Origin: an uncultured Prevotella sp.
Lineage (GTDB): Bacteria > Bacteroidota > Bacteroidia > Bacteroidales > Bacteroidaceae
Length of the DNA stretch: 64,000 nt
Direction of reading: 5' to 3'
NCBI GenBank assembly: GCA_946627325.1
Contig: CAMOVK010000003.1
Location: forward strand, 1 to 64,000
Positions 20,211 through 29,937 of this stretch are shown here, piece by piece (position 1 is the stretch's first letter; each line of letters starts with the position of its first letter). The notes beneath the pieces were generated by a model that saw only the letters and a list, made by a program, of their open reading frames with translations, was not told the DNA's origin and did not search any database. Position numbers and translations under genes: made by a program.

Positions 20211-20771
20211 ATGAACGAATCCATTCAAAATGTACACGATTTCGATACGTCGGGTATGATTTATCTCGATTTTCGTGTAGGAAGCAACAACCTTGTGAAG
20301 ATGATTGCTTCGCGTTCAGGTACTATTCCCGACTATTCGAAGGAGCGATTGGCTCTCATGAAGCAAATCAGTCAGCGTCAAGCGCAATCATTATCGGCAG
20401 AAACAGCCGTCGTTTCTGACGATAAAAAGCGGGTAGGACTCTTTGCCGATGATATGCCACAAAGTATAGTTACGCGTATCTACAACTACCATCTGTATGC
20501 CGTTATGCTTTGTGGCGACGAGAGTGAAATTATGATTGATAACTTGCGTCGGACTCTCGTGCCTGATATTTGTAAGGATATACACATATATAAATATGTG
20601 AAGGTAGAAAAAACTTTTGATATGTCCTCGTTGAAGCGATTTGAGGGTGTAGTTGATGCGCTGGCTGTGCAGTTTTTATCTGAAGACTTAAGAGCCGATT
20701 TCTTTAATAATTATTCTATCAACACACCTTGTTTCTCATTCGATTATCCAATAGAAATCACAACATCATAA
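20211..20771 (+). CDS. Conserved hypothetical protein
   Basis: 186-aa ORF, start and stop tightly packed with neighbouring genes; family not recognised. Confidence 0.7.
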   Translation: MNESIQNVHDFDTSGMIYLDFRVGSNNLVKMIASRSGTIPDYSKERLALMKQISQRQAQSLSAETAVVSDDKKRVGLFADDMPQSIVTRIYNYHLYAVMLCGDESEIMIDNLRRTLVPDICKDIHIYKYVKVEKTFDMSSLKRFEGVVDALAVQFLSEDLRADFFNNYSINTPCFSFDYPIEITTS

Positions 20772-21172
20772 TGTCAACACTTCAAGATTTTCTCAATCGC
20801 GGCGATGTTTTTGCTGCTGAAGCAGGCGTTTCTATTACCCAAATAGGCGATGGCGTGGCAGTTGCTGAGATGACAGTAGGTGAGCAACATCTTAACGCTG
20901 GTGGTGTTTGTCAGGGTGGGGCGCTGTTTACTCTTGCCGACCTTGCCATTGCAGGAGTGATGAATGCTCATGGATTACTTTCATTTAGCATACAGACAAG
21001 TATATCTTTCCTTCAGTCGGCTCATGTAGGTGACCATTTGAAAGCAACAGCGACGGAAGTGAAAAACCACCCCCGCCTGCCGTATTGTGAAGTGAGAGTG
21101 ACAAATCAACATGGCGAGTTGGTATGTGCCCTCACTGCTATGGCTTATCGAAAGGATAAGCCAATTCCTTAA
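20771..21172 (+). CDS. PaaI-family hotdog thioesterase
   Basis: NAGGVCQGGALFTLADLAIAGVMNAHG hotdog motif; start MSTLQDFLNRGD at 20771. Confidence 0.9.
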   Translation: MSTLQDFLNRGDVFAAEAGVSITQIGDGVAVAEMTVGEQHLNAGGVCQGGALFTLADLAIAGVMNAHGLLSFSIQTSISFLQSAHVGDHLKATATEVKNHPRLPYCEVRVTNQHGELVCALTAMAYRKDKPIP

Positions 21173-22128
21173 ATGTCTAAGTCAATCAGTTCGTAGGTCT
21201 TCGTTCCAAGACCTATTTTTTCTGCATATTCAATAATGTAAGTGCCGTGTTGGCGATTTATGCGATTGATGAGAGGTTGGTTGTTGTCGCCAGGTTTTCC
21301 TTTGTGATTGAACACTTTGTCAAGACAGGCTTGATCTACCGCTACGGGGTCTAATGATGCCATGATGCCCATGTCTTTTAGTTCGGGTTTTTCAGGGTCG
21401 CCATCGCAGTCGCAGTCAACCGACATATTGTTCATTACGTTGATGTATATGATTTGTCCACCAAAATAGTTGTGGACAGCTTGTGCTGCAGCAGCCATTG
21501 ACTCCAAGAACAAATCTTGTTTGTCGCCAGCAGCCAAAAACTCTTTAGTCCACGCTTTCGATGGATCATCAGTCTTTCCTGCAGTATGAATATATGCCTT
21601 GCCTGCTGTTGAGGCTACACCAATAGATGCGTTTTTCAACACTCCACCAAATCCGCCCATAGCATGTCCTTTGAAGTGAGCAAGGTTAATCATGAAGTCG
21701 TAGTTGGCAAGATGCTCACCTACAATATCATATTTCAGATGTCGCTTGTCCTGCATTGGAATGCGTATGTCGCCAAATTCATCCATCAAATCCACAGCAA
21801 AAATCGAGTCGAAACCATGTTCATGAATAGTTTGCCAGTGCTTTGCGGGGTCTTGGCGGGAGCCTCCGTATGCCGTACCACACTCAACCACTGTTCCGTT
21901 AACCTCCTCTACGAGGTTGCGAATCAGTGTAGGGCGAAGGTAGTGGTTGTTGCCTCCCTCGCCAGTTGAAATTTTTACCGCTACTCTGCCTGTTGCTTCA
22001 ACGCCTAAGGCTTTGTAAATCTTAACCAGCGACTCGGGTGTTATCTCTCGAGTGAAATACACTTTTTGCTGTGCTATGGCTGTCATTGTTATTGTAAGAA
22101 TGACAGCTACTAAAAGAATTTTTTTCAT
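21169..22128 (-). CDS. DUF362 domain-containing secreted protein
   Basis: Signal peptide MKKILLVAVILTITMTAIAQ; GRVAVKISTGEGGNNHYLRPTLIRNLVEEVNGT. Confidence 0.85.
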   Translation of the reverse strand: MKKILLVAVILTITMTAIAQQKVYFTREITPESLVKIYKALGVEATGRVAVKISTGEGGNNHYLRPTLIRNLVEEVNGTVVECGTAYGGSRQDPAKHWQTIHEHGFDSIFAVDLMDEFGDIRIPMQDKRHLKYDIVGEHLANYDFMINLAHFKGHAMGGFGGVLKNASIGVASTAGKAYIHTAGKTDDPSKAWTKEFLAAGDKQDLFLESMAAAAQAVHNYFGGQIIYINVMNNMSVDCDCDGDPEKPELKDMGIMASLDPVAVDQACLDKVFNHKGKPGDNNQPLINRINRQHGTYIIEYAEKIGLGTKTYELIDLDI

Positions 22129-22500
22129 GTTAAAAATGTTGAGATAGTATTTGTTTCGCCAACAAATATACATAATTATAATTGAAATAAGTCATTTTTT
22201 TTGTGTTTTTAGCGTAATTGTTCTAAACAACTCGCTTTTCTTATCTAATAACCCTTTTGTTACTCGTAATTATACATATCCAACCCACTTGTTATTAACG
22301 ATTTCTTTGTGTGATTGCGACAATTATAATTAGCAATAAATTAATGATAATCAGCTTTTGCTTGTGTTAAGAAATGTAATTATTGCTATCTTCTAATAGT
22401 GGAAAAGTTAAATTGAAGTCAAAAGATTTGCTTTAATTATTTGATAAAATAGAAATTGAAAACTGAAAAAATGTCGTTTTTTCGCCTTAACAATATGTAT

Positions 22501-22613
22501 TGAATTTGGAAAGACCTACTTTCCGATTTGGGGAGATATGCTTTCCAAATCGGGGATTAATGCTTTCCAGATTGGAAAATAGCGATTTTCAAGTTCAAAA
22601 GATATGCTATTGG
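22501..22613. repeat. Intergenic palindromic-unit array, copy C (most degenerate)
   Basis: TGAATTTGGAAAGACCTACTTTCCGA / TTTGGGGAGATATGCTTTCCAAA / TCGGGGATTAATGCTTTCCAGA / TTGGAAAATAGCGATTTTCAAG / TTCAAAAGATATGCTATTGGC. Confidence 0.8.
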
Positions 22614-22848
22614 CTCATATTTCGTATAAAATAATTTTCAAATTTTCATTTTCTCATAGGTTTCTCATTGATATACAGAGACTTATGGTTGGGTGTAAAA
22701 AATCGAGAAAAACTAAAAATGAGATTGAAAACTTGAAAAGTTGACGTTATATTGAAAGGTTCTATTTAACCTTTGCAACAGATTTTAACTTTTAAGAAGA
22801 TTAACAAACTTCATGTATCTGCAACAATTTGAGCCAGCAGGATGAAGT

Positions 22849-23139
22849 TTAGTAAAATCGAATGTCGCTTATCACGAAATGACCTACCGCTTCGTTGAGT
22901 CGGTTGACGAGGTCGTGACGCATCATCGACAAATCGTTTCGCAGAGAAGGACGTTTGATTTTAACGAAGAGGATTTGGTTTTTGATAGTTTTCTCACCTA
23001 TGTATTGGCTTGCCTCTTTGCTTAGTAGCGATTCGAATTGGTTTATGATTCGATACTGGAGTAGTGGTGTTTCCAATCCGTTTTCGCGCAGCGACTCGTC
23101 GATTATACTACATACTTGTTTCGGTTGTTTTCTAAACAT
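22849..23139 (-). CDS. DUF721 (DciA-like) protein
   Basis: Small protein overlapping the 3' end of recF; LFVKIKRPSLRNDLSMMRHDLVNRLNEAVG. Confidence 0.85.
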   Translation of the reverse strand: MFRKQPKQVCSIIDESLRENGLETPLLQYRIINQFESLLSKEASQYIGEKTIKNQILFVKIKRPSLRNDLSMMRHDLVNRLNEAVGHFVISDIRFY

Positions 23140-24280
23140 GTCGTTCTTCTTTAAGTGTTATCGTTCCGTTCTCAACCATAAACAAGCGATATTCGTTTGA
23201 ACTCGCCTTGAGTATGCAGTCGAGGTGGTCGCGGTTAGTGTCAGTAATGAATATCTGCCCATAGCGGTCGCCAGAGACAAGCCCCACTATTTGTTCCACT
23301 CGATGAGAGTCCAATTTGTCAAAGATATCATCAAGCAGCAGTATGGGTGTTTCGCGTCGTTGTCCATAGTTCGTAGAATCTGTACTTTGTCCACGTGAAA
23401 GCAACTCGAATTGTGCCAATTTCAAAGCTATGACAAAGGTCTTGTTTTGTCCCTGACTGCCTTCGCGCTTCATCTGATAGTTGTCGAGCAGAAATTCTAA
23501 ATCGTCGCGATGAGTACCATGTAGTGAATATCCCATTATGCGGTCCTTCATTCGGTCGCGTTGAATTACGTTGAGCAAATTTCCTCGCTGGCAGTGTGAT
23601 ATGTAGTTAAGCGACACCTTTTCTTGTTCGCCCGATATGATGTTGTAAACCTGTTGAAATAACGGCTCAATCTGTTCTACAAGCGTTTTTCTTTTTTTGT
23701 AGATTATTTCCCCTTGCTGTGCCATCTCTTCTTCAAGCAGCCCCATTAGCGTTTCGTCGGGTTCAGCATCAGCTTTCAGCATCGCGTTTCGGCTGGCAAG
23801 TGCTTTGTTATAACGGTTTAGAGTGTCAATATAAGTGTTGTCGAACTGAGAAATAACCACGTCCATCAATCGTCTGCGTTCTTCGCTACCTCCTTCTATT
23901 AGCGAAATGTCGCTGGGCGAAACCATGATGAGAGGTATAAGTCCGATGTGTTCCGACAGACGACGGTATGCCTTCTTGTTGCGTCGTATAATTTTCTTTG
24001 TGCCGCGCTTTAGCCCGCATGAGATGATTTCTTCATCATTGGTATCGCTCAGATAGTTGCCTTCAAGCAAGAAGAAATCCTCGTTATGGCGAATTACCTG
24101 CGAGTCTATGGCGTTGCTGTGGCTTTTACAAAATGAAAGAAAATAGATGGCATCGAGAAGATTGGTCTTACCCTCACCATTGTTACCAATGAAACAATTT
24201 ATTTTTGCCGACAAGTCGAAACTTGCCTCTGCGATATTTTTATAGTTGAGAAGAGAAATCCGTTGAAGAATCATATTCAA
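23132..24280 (-). CDS. recF: DNA replication and repair protein RecF
   Basis: INCFIGNNGEGKTNLLDAIYFLSFCKSH and C-terminal ILLLDDIFDKLDSHR. Confidence 0.97.
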   Translation of the reverse strand: MNMILQRISLLNYKNIAEASFDLSAKINCFIGNNGEGKTNLLDAIYFLSFCKSHSNAIDSQVIRHNEDFFLLEGNYLSDTNDEEIISCGLKRGTKKIIRRNKKAYRRLSEHIGLIPLIMVSPSDISLIEGGSEERRRLMDVVISQFDNTYIDTLNRYNKALASRNAMLKADAEPDETLMGLLEEEMAQQGEIIYKKRKTLVEQIEPLFQQVYNIISGEQEKVSLNYISHCQRGNLLNVIQRDRMKDRIMGYSLHGTHRDDLEFLLDNYQMKREGSQGQNKTFVIALKLAQFELLSRGQSTDSTNYGQRRETPILLLDDIFDKLDSHRVEQIVGLVSGDRYGQIFITDTNRDHLDCILKASSNEYRLFMVENGTITLKEERHV

Positions 24281-24559
24281 AAAATAATGATTGACAATCT
24301 GATTGACACCGCAAAGATAAAAAAAAACTGCTTAAGTGATAGACAAACAAATCAAAATTGCATCTTCGAACATTAATCTTTAATGAAAATAAGCGAACAA
24401 ATAGCAAAAGGTCTTTGCATTATTGAGTGTTATTATCATGATTAAAACAAAGGAAAAAACAATAGTTAGTCGAAAAAAACAGTATAAATTTTTACTAATA
24501 TAATAAATTGTTTAACTTTGCGCCGCATTAAATCGAACAAAAACAAACAATCAATCATA

Positions 24560-25258
24560 ATGGCAAAAAAGACACTTAATCAGCCTGCTGCCGAGAATAC
24601 AGCAACTGTTAGCAAGTATGAAGATTTCTTCCTAAAGAACCAGAAGGTTATTATAGGTATTTTAGTAGCAGTGATTTTAATCATTGCAGGTATTATCCTT
24701 TACAACAATTTCGTAGCTAAGCCACGTCAGGAAAAGGCATCTACACAGCTCGCTAAGATGCAACAACTCTTTGAGCAGCAACAGTATGAGCAAGCATTGA
24801 AAGGCAATGGGGCCGCTGCACCTGGTCTGACGCAGATAGCAAGCGACTATAGCGGTACCGATGCAGGAAACCTTGCAAATTACTTCGCAGGTATAGCTTA
24901 TGCCAAAACAGGGAAATGGCAAGAAGCAGCAAAGTATCTTGAGAAATTTAAAACAAAGAAAGACCTCTTCGTAAGTCCGTTGAGTCAAATGGCATTGGGC
25001 GATTGCTACGCAAATTTGAAACAATTCGATAAGGCGATTGACGCTTTCAAGAAGGCGGCAACGATGGCTGATAAAGCAGCTGCAAACGGAACAAATAACA
25101 CCGTTTCGCCAACAGCACTGAAGAAAGCTGCAATCATTCTCATCGATCAAAAGCAAAAGGCAGAAGCGAAAAAACTGTTTGAAGAAATTAAACAGAAATA
25201 CATCAACTCTCCTGTAGCAGCTGATATAGACAAGTATATCGAACTCGTTAGCGAATAA
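24560..25258 (+). CDS. Membrane-anchored TPR-like protein
   Basis: Single N-terminal TM followed by TPR repeats; start MAKKTLNQ at 24560. Confidence 0.85.
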   Translation: MAKKTLNQPAAENTATVSKYEDFFLKNQKVIIGILVAVILIIAGIILYNNFVAKPRQEKASTQLAKMQQLFEQQQYEQALKGNGAAAPGLTQIASDYSGTDAGNLANYFAGIAYAKTGKWQEAAKYLEKFKTKKDLFVSPLSQMALGDCYANLKQFDKAIDAFKKAATMADKAAANGTNNTVSPTALKKAAIILIDQKQKAEAKKLFEEIKQKYINSPVAADIDKYIELVSE

Positions 25259-25734
25259 TGGCAACAGCACTTCACACACCATCCGAACTCGTTAACTCAC
25301 AAGTGCCAGATGCCAGCAATATGTGTTTCGGCATAGTAGTATCGGAATGGAACGACAACATTACAGGGAAGCTACTTGAAGGAGTAGTGAAAACACTCGA
25401 AAAACATGGCGCAATGCCTGAAAATATACACATAAAAAGAGTGCCTGGAAGTTTCGAACTAATCTACGGAGCACATAGGATGACACACAATGAGAGTTAT
25501 GATGCAATCATCATTCTTGGAAGTGTTATCCGTGGAGAGACTCCACACTTCGATTACATCTGTCAAGGAGTAACAGCAGGAATTGCTCAGCTCAACCTAA
25601 GAAGCGAAATCCCCGTCATCTACGGATTGCTTACCACCGATAATGAACAACAAGCGCTCGACCGTTGTGGCGGACGATTAGGTAACAAGGGTGAAGAATG
25701 GGCTGTTGACGCTATCAAAATGGCAAAATTCTAA
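25258..25734 (+). CDS. ribH: 6,7-dimethyl-8-ribityllumazine synthase
   Basis: Lumazine synthase motifs [38 protein letters not shown]. Confidence 0.97.
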   Translation: MATALHTPSELVNSQVPDASNMCFGIVVSEWNDNITGKLLEGVVKTLEKHGAMPENIHIKRVPGSFELIYGAHRMTHNESYDAIIILGSVIRGETPHFDYICQGVTAGIAQLNLRSEIPVIYGLLTTDNEQQALDRCGGRLGNKGEEWAVDAIKMAKF

Positions 25735-25756
25735 AAGAAAGATACCCTTATTTGCG

Positions 25757-25827
25757 ATACCTACAAATAGTGACAAGAATGTTTTTTCAAGAAAAACAGA
25801 AAAAATAACGTCATTATTTGTAGGTAT
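25757..25827. repeat. Inverted repeat, 18-nt arms, 35-nt spacer
   Basis: atacctacaaatagtgac (25757-25774) vs gtcattatttgtaggtat (25810-25827), 17/18 complementary. Confidence 0.85.
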
Positions 25828-25850
25828 TAAAATAAAATATATTACCTTTG
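25818..25850 (+). promoter_or_regulatory. Bacteroidota-type promoter for the ferredoxin gene
   Basis: TTG 25818-25820, 22-nt spacer (slightly long), TACCTTTG 25843-25850. Confidence 0.55.
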
Positions 25851-25925
25851 CGATACGAAAATGTAGGTAAACGATTACCTCATTAGTGTTAAAAACATTA
25901 TTAACAATAAAAAAGAACGTTTATT

Positions 25926-26093
25926 ATGGCTTATTTAATTGGTAACGACTGCATCGCTTGTGGTACATGTATCGACGAATGTCCAGTACAGGCAATCTCT
26001 GAAGGCGATATCTATGTAATCAATCCCGACATGTGTACCGACTGTGGAACATGCGCAAGTGTATGTCCATCAGAGGCAATCAACCCAGCTTGA
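25926..26093 (+). CDS. 2x[4Fe-4S] ferredoxin, 55 aa
   Basis: MAYLIGNDCIACGTCIDECPVQAISEGDIYVINPDMCTDCGTCASVCPSEAINPA*; two CxxCxxCxxxCP motifs; below the ORF-track length cut-off. Confidence 0.95.
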   Translation: MAYLIGNDCIACGTCIDECPVQAISEGDIYVINPDMCTDCGTCASVCPSEAINPA

Positions 26094-26136
26094 TAAGAAA
26101 GCGCAGAATTGTTTACAAGAAACAAAGCAAACAGAT

Positions 26137-26170
26137 AAATGGCAATTACCCATGCAGGAAATTGCCATTT
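26137..26170. terminator. Bidirectional hairpin terminator between convergent genes
   Basis: Perfect 11-bp stem aaatggcaatt / aattgccattt, 12-nt loop, followed by TTCGTTT. Confidence 0.7.
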
Positions 26171-26192
26171 TTCGTTTCGGTCAATGAACCTT

Positions 26193-28337
26193 TTATTTCA
26201 GAAGATAAACCTTGGAATCGTAACTGCCTTCAAGAAGAATATCAACACCTTCTTCCATTAGATTTGCTCCACTTATAGTAGTACCATCAAGGAGCGATTG
26301 AGAATTCTTGATGTTAACATTTTTTTCTTCAAAGGTATAACTTCGCTCAGCGATGAGTCCACTTAAAGGGAGTCGGACTGATAGAGTTTCTTCATCGTCA
26401 GATGTCTTATATACGAGCAAAACAGCATTACCTCCCTTGCCTACATACATCGTTGAAATTATATTCTGCCCATCGTAGGGTGTTATTAAGCGATAAAGTT
26501 CGCCTGTTTGGATGGTTTCTCGTAGTTGTTTATAATCCCTTATTGAACGTTTTACTTGTTGTTTCTCTTCCTTAGTCATGGTCTTTGGTTGTAGTTCGAG
26601 TCCCATTCTGCCATTCATTGCAACATCGGTGCGAAACTTTATGGGTAGTTTTCGTCCTGTAGTGTGGTCGGGCGATGAGCCGATATGAGTAGCCATGGCA
26701 TTGGCGGGGAAGAATAGCGATGCTCCATATTGTATCTTTAAGCGTTGCAGGGCATCGTTATTGTCGCTCAGCCAGTATTCATCGAAAAAGGGTAGGAGTC
26801 CGTAGTTGGCTCTTCCTCCGCCTGAAGCGCAGTCTTGGATAATTACATTGGGGAAACGCTCACGGATTGTTTTGAGTACTTGAACTAATCCCAAATGATA
26901 ATCGACATATAAGTTTGATTGTTTCTCGGGTGGGAGATATATTGAACCATAGTTTAGAAGCGAAACGTTGGCATCCCATTTTATGTATGCTATATCAGGG
27001 TATCTGGTAAGTAATCGAGTAATAACGTCGATAATGAATTGTCTGACTTCTGGGTTAGTCAAGTCGAGAAGTAGTTGTGTTCCTCCTCGTCCGTAATTAG
27101 TTTTGCTGTTGCGAGACTGTAAAACCCACTCTGGATGTTGTTGATATAGTCGGCTTTTTGTGTTGATTGCTTCTGGTTCAATCCATATACCAAATCCAAT
27201 TCCTCGTTTATGCGCAGCCCTGATTAGTGCGGATAGCCCATTAGGTAATTTTTTCTTGTCCACTTCCCAGTCTCCAAGTGCGGCATCATTTGTTCGCTGA
27301 TAGTCGTTGCCAAACCATCCGTCGTCCATTACGATGAGTTCTCCTCCCATGTTGGATATGTCGGTTATCATCTCGATGATTTTTTTTTCAGTGATGTCGA
27401 AATAAACTCCCTCCCATGAATTGAGCAGTATATCGCCTGTTTTCCATCCCCGATAAATTTTCTTTTCTTCTCGAGCCCATAAATGAAACGTTCTGCTTAC
27501 TCCTCCTTTTCCTTCGTTTGAGATGGTGAAGGCGAGACTTGGGGTAGTGATTTGTTCGCCAGCACGAAGAACATAGTGTGATGCCAGTGGGTTTATTCCT
27601 GCAAATAAAGTATGATATTTGTTGTCTATGCTATGCAATCTGAGTTCGTAGTTGCCACTCCAGCACAGTGTGGCTCCAATCGTCAGCCCGTTGTGTTCAG
27701 ATGGTTTGTTACCAAAAGTCAACATTATTGATGGTTCGGAGGTTTGTGCATTCCTTGCTCCATCAGTGTTGAAAATTGTTTTTATGCCGTTGGTCAGCCT
27801 CTCTTCAGTTATGTTTCCTTCGTTTGCCCATGTTCCATTGAGTTGTGTAAGCCATGCTTCTCCTTCTGGTAGGGGTAGACAGGCTGAGTCGAACCGATTA
27901 AGCGTGATTGGCTCGGTGCCATTGTTTTTTATTAGTGTCCACGTTTCTACTATGTCAGAGTGATGATAAGTTTTGTAGAATATATCAACTTGTGAATGGC
28001 GGAGTTTGTCGCTAAGTGAGAATATGTGTGTAGTTGCCCGTTCTTGTTGTTCGCATCTATAATTGCTAACTGCGAGTTCTGTGTTTTGATCTCCATTGCT
28101 GTAGCCTATCTGTAGAGCAATGGGTGTTGTTGGATTATCTGTACCAAAGGTCGGTATTGCAATTCCGTTGATGGTGTCGCCCTCATAAATAAAATTGCAA
28201 TGAAGCGTCTGCCCCTCTTCGGCTGTTAGCAGTATCGTCATCTTTTGGTTTTCGATTGCCACTTTTCCGTGCCATGCCCACCCCGAAATGGATAGCCATA
28301 TTAGTTGTAATAAAATGATATAGCGTTTCATTGTCAA
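26193..28337 (-). CDS. GH36-type alpha-galactosidase, secreted
   Basis: NSWEGVYFDITE, VMDDGWFG, YIKWDANV, QDCASGGGRAN motifs. Confidence 0.93.
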   Translation of the reverse strand: MTMKRYIILLQLIWLSISGWAWHGKVAIENQKMTILLTAEEGQTLHCNFIYEGDTINGIAIPTFGTDNPTTPIALQIGYSNGDQNTELAVSNYRCEQQERATTHIFSLSDKLRHSQVDIFYKTYHHSDIVETWTLIKNNGTEPITLNRFDSACLPLPEGEAWLTQLNGTWANEGNITEERLTNGIKTIFNTDGARNAQTSEPSIMLTFGNKPSEHNGLTIGATLCWSGNYELRLHSIDNKYHTLFAGINPLASHYVLRAGEQITTPSLAFTISNEGKGGVSRTFHLWAREEKKIYRGWKTGDILLNSWEGVYFDITEKKIIEMITDISNMGGELIVMDDGWFGNDYQRTNDAALGDWEVDKKKLPNGLSALIRAAHKRGIGFGIWIEPEAINTKSRLYQQHPEWVLQSRNSKTNYGRGGTQLLLDLTNPEVRQFIIDVITRLLTRYPDIAYIKWDANVSLLNYGSIYLPPEKQSNLYVDYHLGLVQVLKTIRERFPNVIIQDCASGGGRANYGLLPFFDEYWLSDNNDALQRLKIQYGASLFFPANAMATHIGSSPDHTTGRKLPIKFRTDVAMNGRMGLELQPKTMTKEEKQQVKRSIRDYKQLRETIQTGELYRLITPYDGQNIISTMYVGKGGNAVLLVYKTSDDEETLSVRLPLSGLIAERSYTFEEKNVNIKNSQSLLDGTTISGANLMEEGVDILLEGSYDSKVYLLK

Positions 28338-28356
28338 TAGGTTGGGTTTTAGTGTT

Positions 28357-28923
28357 TTATCTTTGCGTTATCAAAGTTGTTTTTTTTTGAAAAATCGAGA
28401 AATTTACGCTGCCATATGAGCGGTGTTCTATAAATAGTGGGTGGGTTGAGAAATCATTGTTTTTGCCATGTTCAAAAACAAATAATCCTTCGTTTTTTAG
28501 TATCTCATTGCCGTCTTGTTGCAGTACGATGTTTGGTATCTCCTTCAGCGATGGTAGGTTGTATGGCGGGTCGGCGAAGATAAAATCAAATGGAGTGTTG
28601 ACGTGTTTGAGGTATCGGAATACGTCGCTTCTTATTATAGTGTGATTTTCTGCCTTTAGTCGATTGGAGCATTGTCGTATGAAGTTTGCGTGTTCTCGGT
28701 CGAGTTCTACACTTACTACTTGTCGGCATCCGCGTGACAGTAGTTCGAACGATATGCTACCAGTGCCCGCGAACAGGTCCAACGCCGTCAGTCCGTCGAA
28801 GTTTATATAACCAGTCAGCACGTTGAAGATATTTTCTTTGGCAAAGTCTGTTGTTGGTCGTGCTTTGAATGAGTGTGGAATGTCGAAGTGTCTGCCTCTA
28901 TATTTACCAGTTATTACGCGCAT
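28357..28923 (-). CDS. rsmD: 16S rRNA (guanine(966)-N(2))-methyltransferase RsmD
   Basis: MRVITGKYRGRHF, ALDLFAGTGSISFELLSRG, FIFADPPYN. Confidence 0.95.
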   Translation of the reverse strand: MRVITGKYRGRHFDIPHSFKARPTTDFAKENIFNVLTGYINFDGLTALDLFAGTGSISFELLSRGCRQVVSVELDREHANFIRQCSNRLKAENHTIIRSDVFRYLKHVNTPFDFIFADPPYNLPSLKEIPNIVLQQDGNEILKNEGLFVFEHGKNNDFSTHPLFIEHRSYGSVNFSIFQKKTTLITQR

Positions 28924-28929
28924 GGAGGG

Positions 28930-29703
28930 TCATTTTTCGTTAATAAAACACATCATATCAAAAGGCAATTGTATGTTTGTGTCAGCTGTTTGTTGAGTCG
29001 ATAGGCTGTCAGGCTCTACCATTTCTATGTTGTCAACATACTTTGCGAGGTTTTCGTTCAGTGATGCTGCTATTGATTGCTTGTCGTTTGCCGACTTAAC
29101 CATCAGCCTTACTCCCTGCTTTTCTTTTAGTTGTTTTCTTACGTTGACTATGAAATACACGGCATCGTTCACGTGTTTTACATTGTATCGATTGTAGAAT
29201 AGAAATCTGTTTCGTTCAAACGCAGTTATTTCGATGAAGTTATCGCAAGCGTAGATATTGACAAGTTCTTGCTTTTGCGCTGCTATTTTCCATGTTGGCA
29301 TTGTCAGTGGTAGTACGGTTAGGTTGTCATAGTGGTCGCGTAGCACTGTTAGCAGGTCGCTATCTACTGCGAATACAGCGACTGCTGATAAATGCTTGAT
29401 GGGCATGTGCATTATTGTTTGCGATGGGGTGGTATGAAAAGAGTGTCGATAAAGTTGCTCGTTGTCAGTTTCTCGATATTCTTCTTCAGGCAGTAACATC
29501 ACCTCGCTATCGATGAGGGCTGTACTTTTTGTATATGTTTCAGCCAGTAATGGTGAACTGCGAAATGCTTCGCGCAGATTTGCGGCTATCGAAATGCTAC
29601 TGTTTACAATGTATGGCTCATACCTTAACCTGTCTGTTAGCGAAGCGAATGAGAGCGACTGCTTACAGATGCGTAGTACTATGTTGTTGACAAGATTAGT
29701 CAT
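28930..29703 (-). CDS. DUF3822-type protein
   Basis: About 257 aa, paired with rsmD as commonly seen in Bacteroidota. Confidence 0.8.
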   Translation of the reverse strand: MTNLVNNIVLRICKQSLSFASLTDRLRYEPYIVNSSISIAANLREAFRSSPLLAETYTKSTALIDSEVMLLPEEEYRETDNEQLYRHSFHTTPSQTIMHMPIKHLSAVAVFAVDSDLLTVLRDHYDNLTVLPLTMPTWKIAAQKQELVNIYACDNFIEITAFERNRFLFYNRYNVKHVNDAVYFIVNVRKQLKEKQGVRLMVKSANDKQSIAASLNENLAKYVDNIEMVEPDSLSTQQTADTNIQLPFDMMCFINEK

Positions 29704-29765
29704 AAATTAGGAATTATATGCTGTTTTTACATAAAATCTTCAAACTCGAAAAATGCAAAAACCTT

Positions 29766-29795
29766 TTGCATTTTATTCACTTAATCGTACCTTTG
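29766..29795 (+). promoter_or_regulatory. Promoter toward the RecD-like helicase gene
   Basis: TTG 29766-29768, 19-nt spacer, TACCTTTG 29788-29795. Confidence 0.65.
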
Positions 29796-29836
29796 CCCAA
29801 AGGTACTCAAGTATCTCTTGCAAAGGTACGATTAAG
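29780..29836. repeat. Inverted repeat with alternative inner arm
   Basis: cttaatcgtacctttg (29780-29795) perfectly complementary to caaaggtacgattaag (29821-29836); inner caaaggtac (29798-29806) can also pair with 29787-29795. Confidence 0.9.
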
Positions 29837-29851
29837 CGAGTAAAGAACCAA
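29821..29851 (-). promoter_or_regulatory. Promoter toward the DUF3822/rsmD genes
   Basis: Minus strand TTG (29849-29851), 20-nt spacer, TACCTTTG (29821-29828). Confidence 0.6.
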
Positions 29852-29937
29852 ATTTATTTGATTTCTTTCGAGCGTGAGTACCCTATTAAAAGGTAAATAA
29901 CTTGTTTTAATATATAATCCTTTTTTCGATTTTTAAT

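Noticed and set aside
22130-22848. Possible tRNA/ncRNA in the long intergenic region before the DUF721 gene
   Set aside because: I found no cloverleaf-compatible TTC loop or acceptor stem by eye; only AT-rich sequence and repeat copy C. A tRNAscan/Infernal run would be decisive.
24677-25282. 201-aa minus ORF opposite the TPR gene
   Set aside because: Antisense to a TPR protein with good start context; Leu/Cys/Phe-rich composition is not protein-like.
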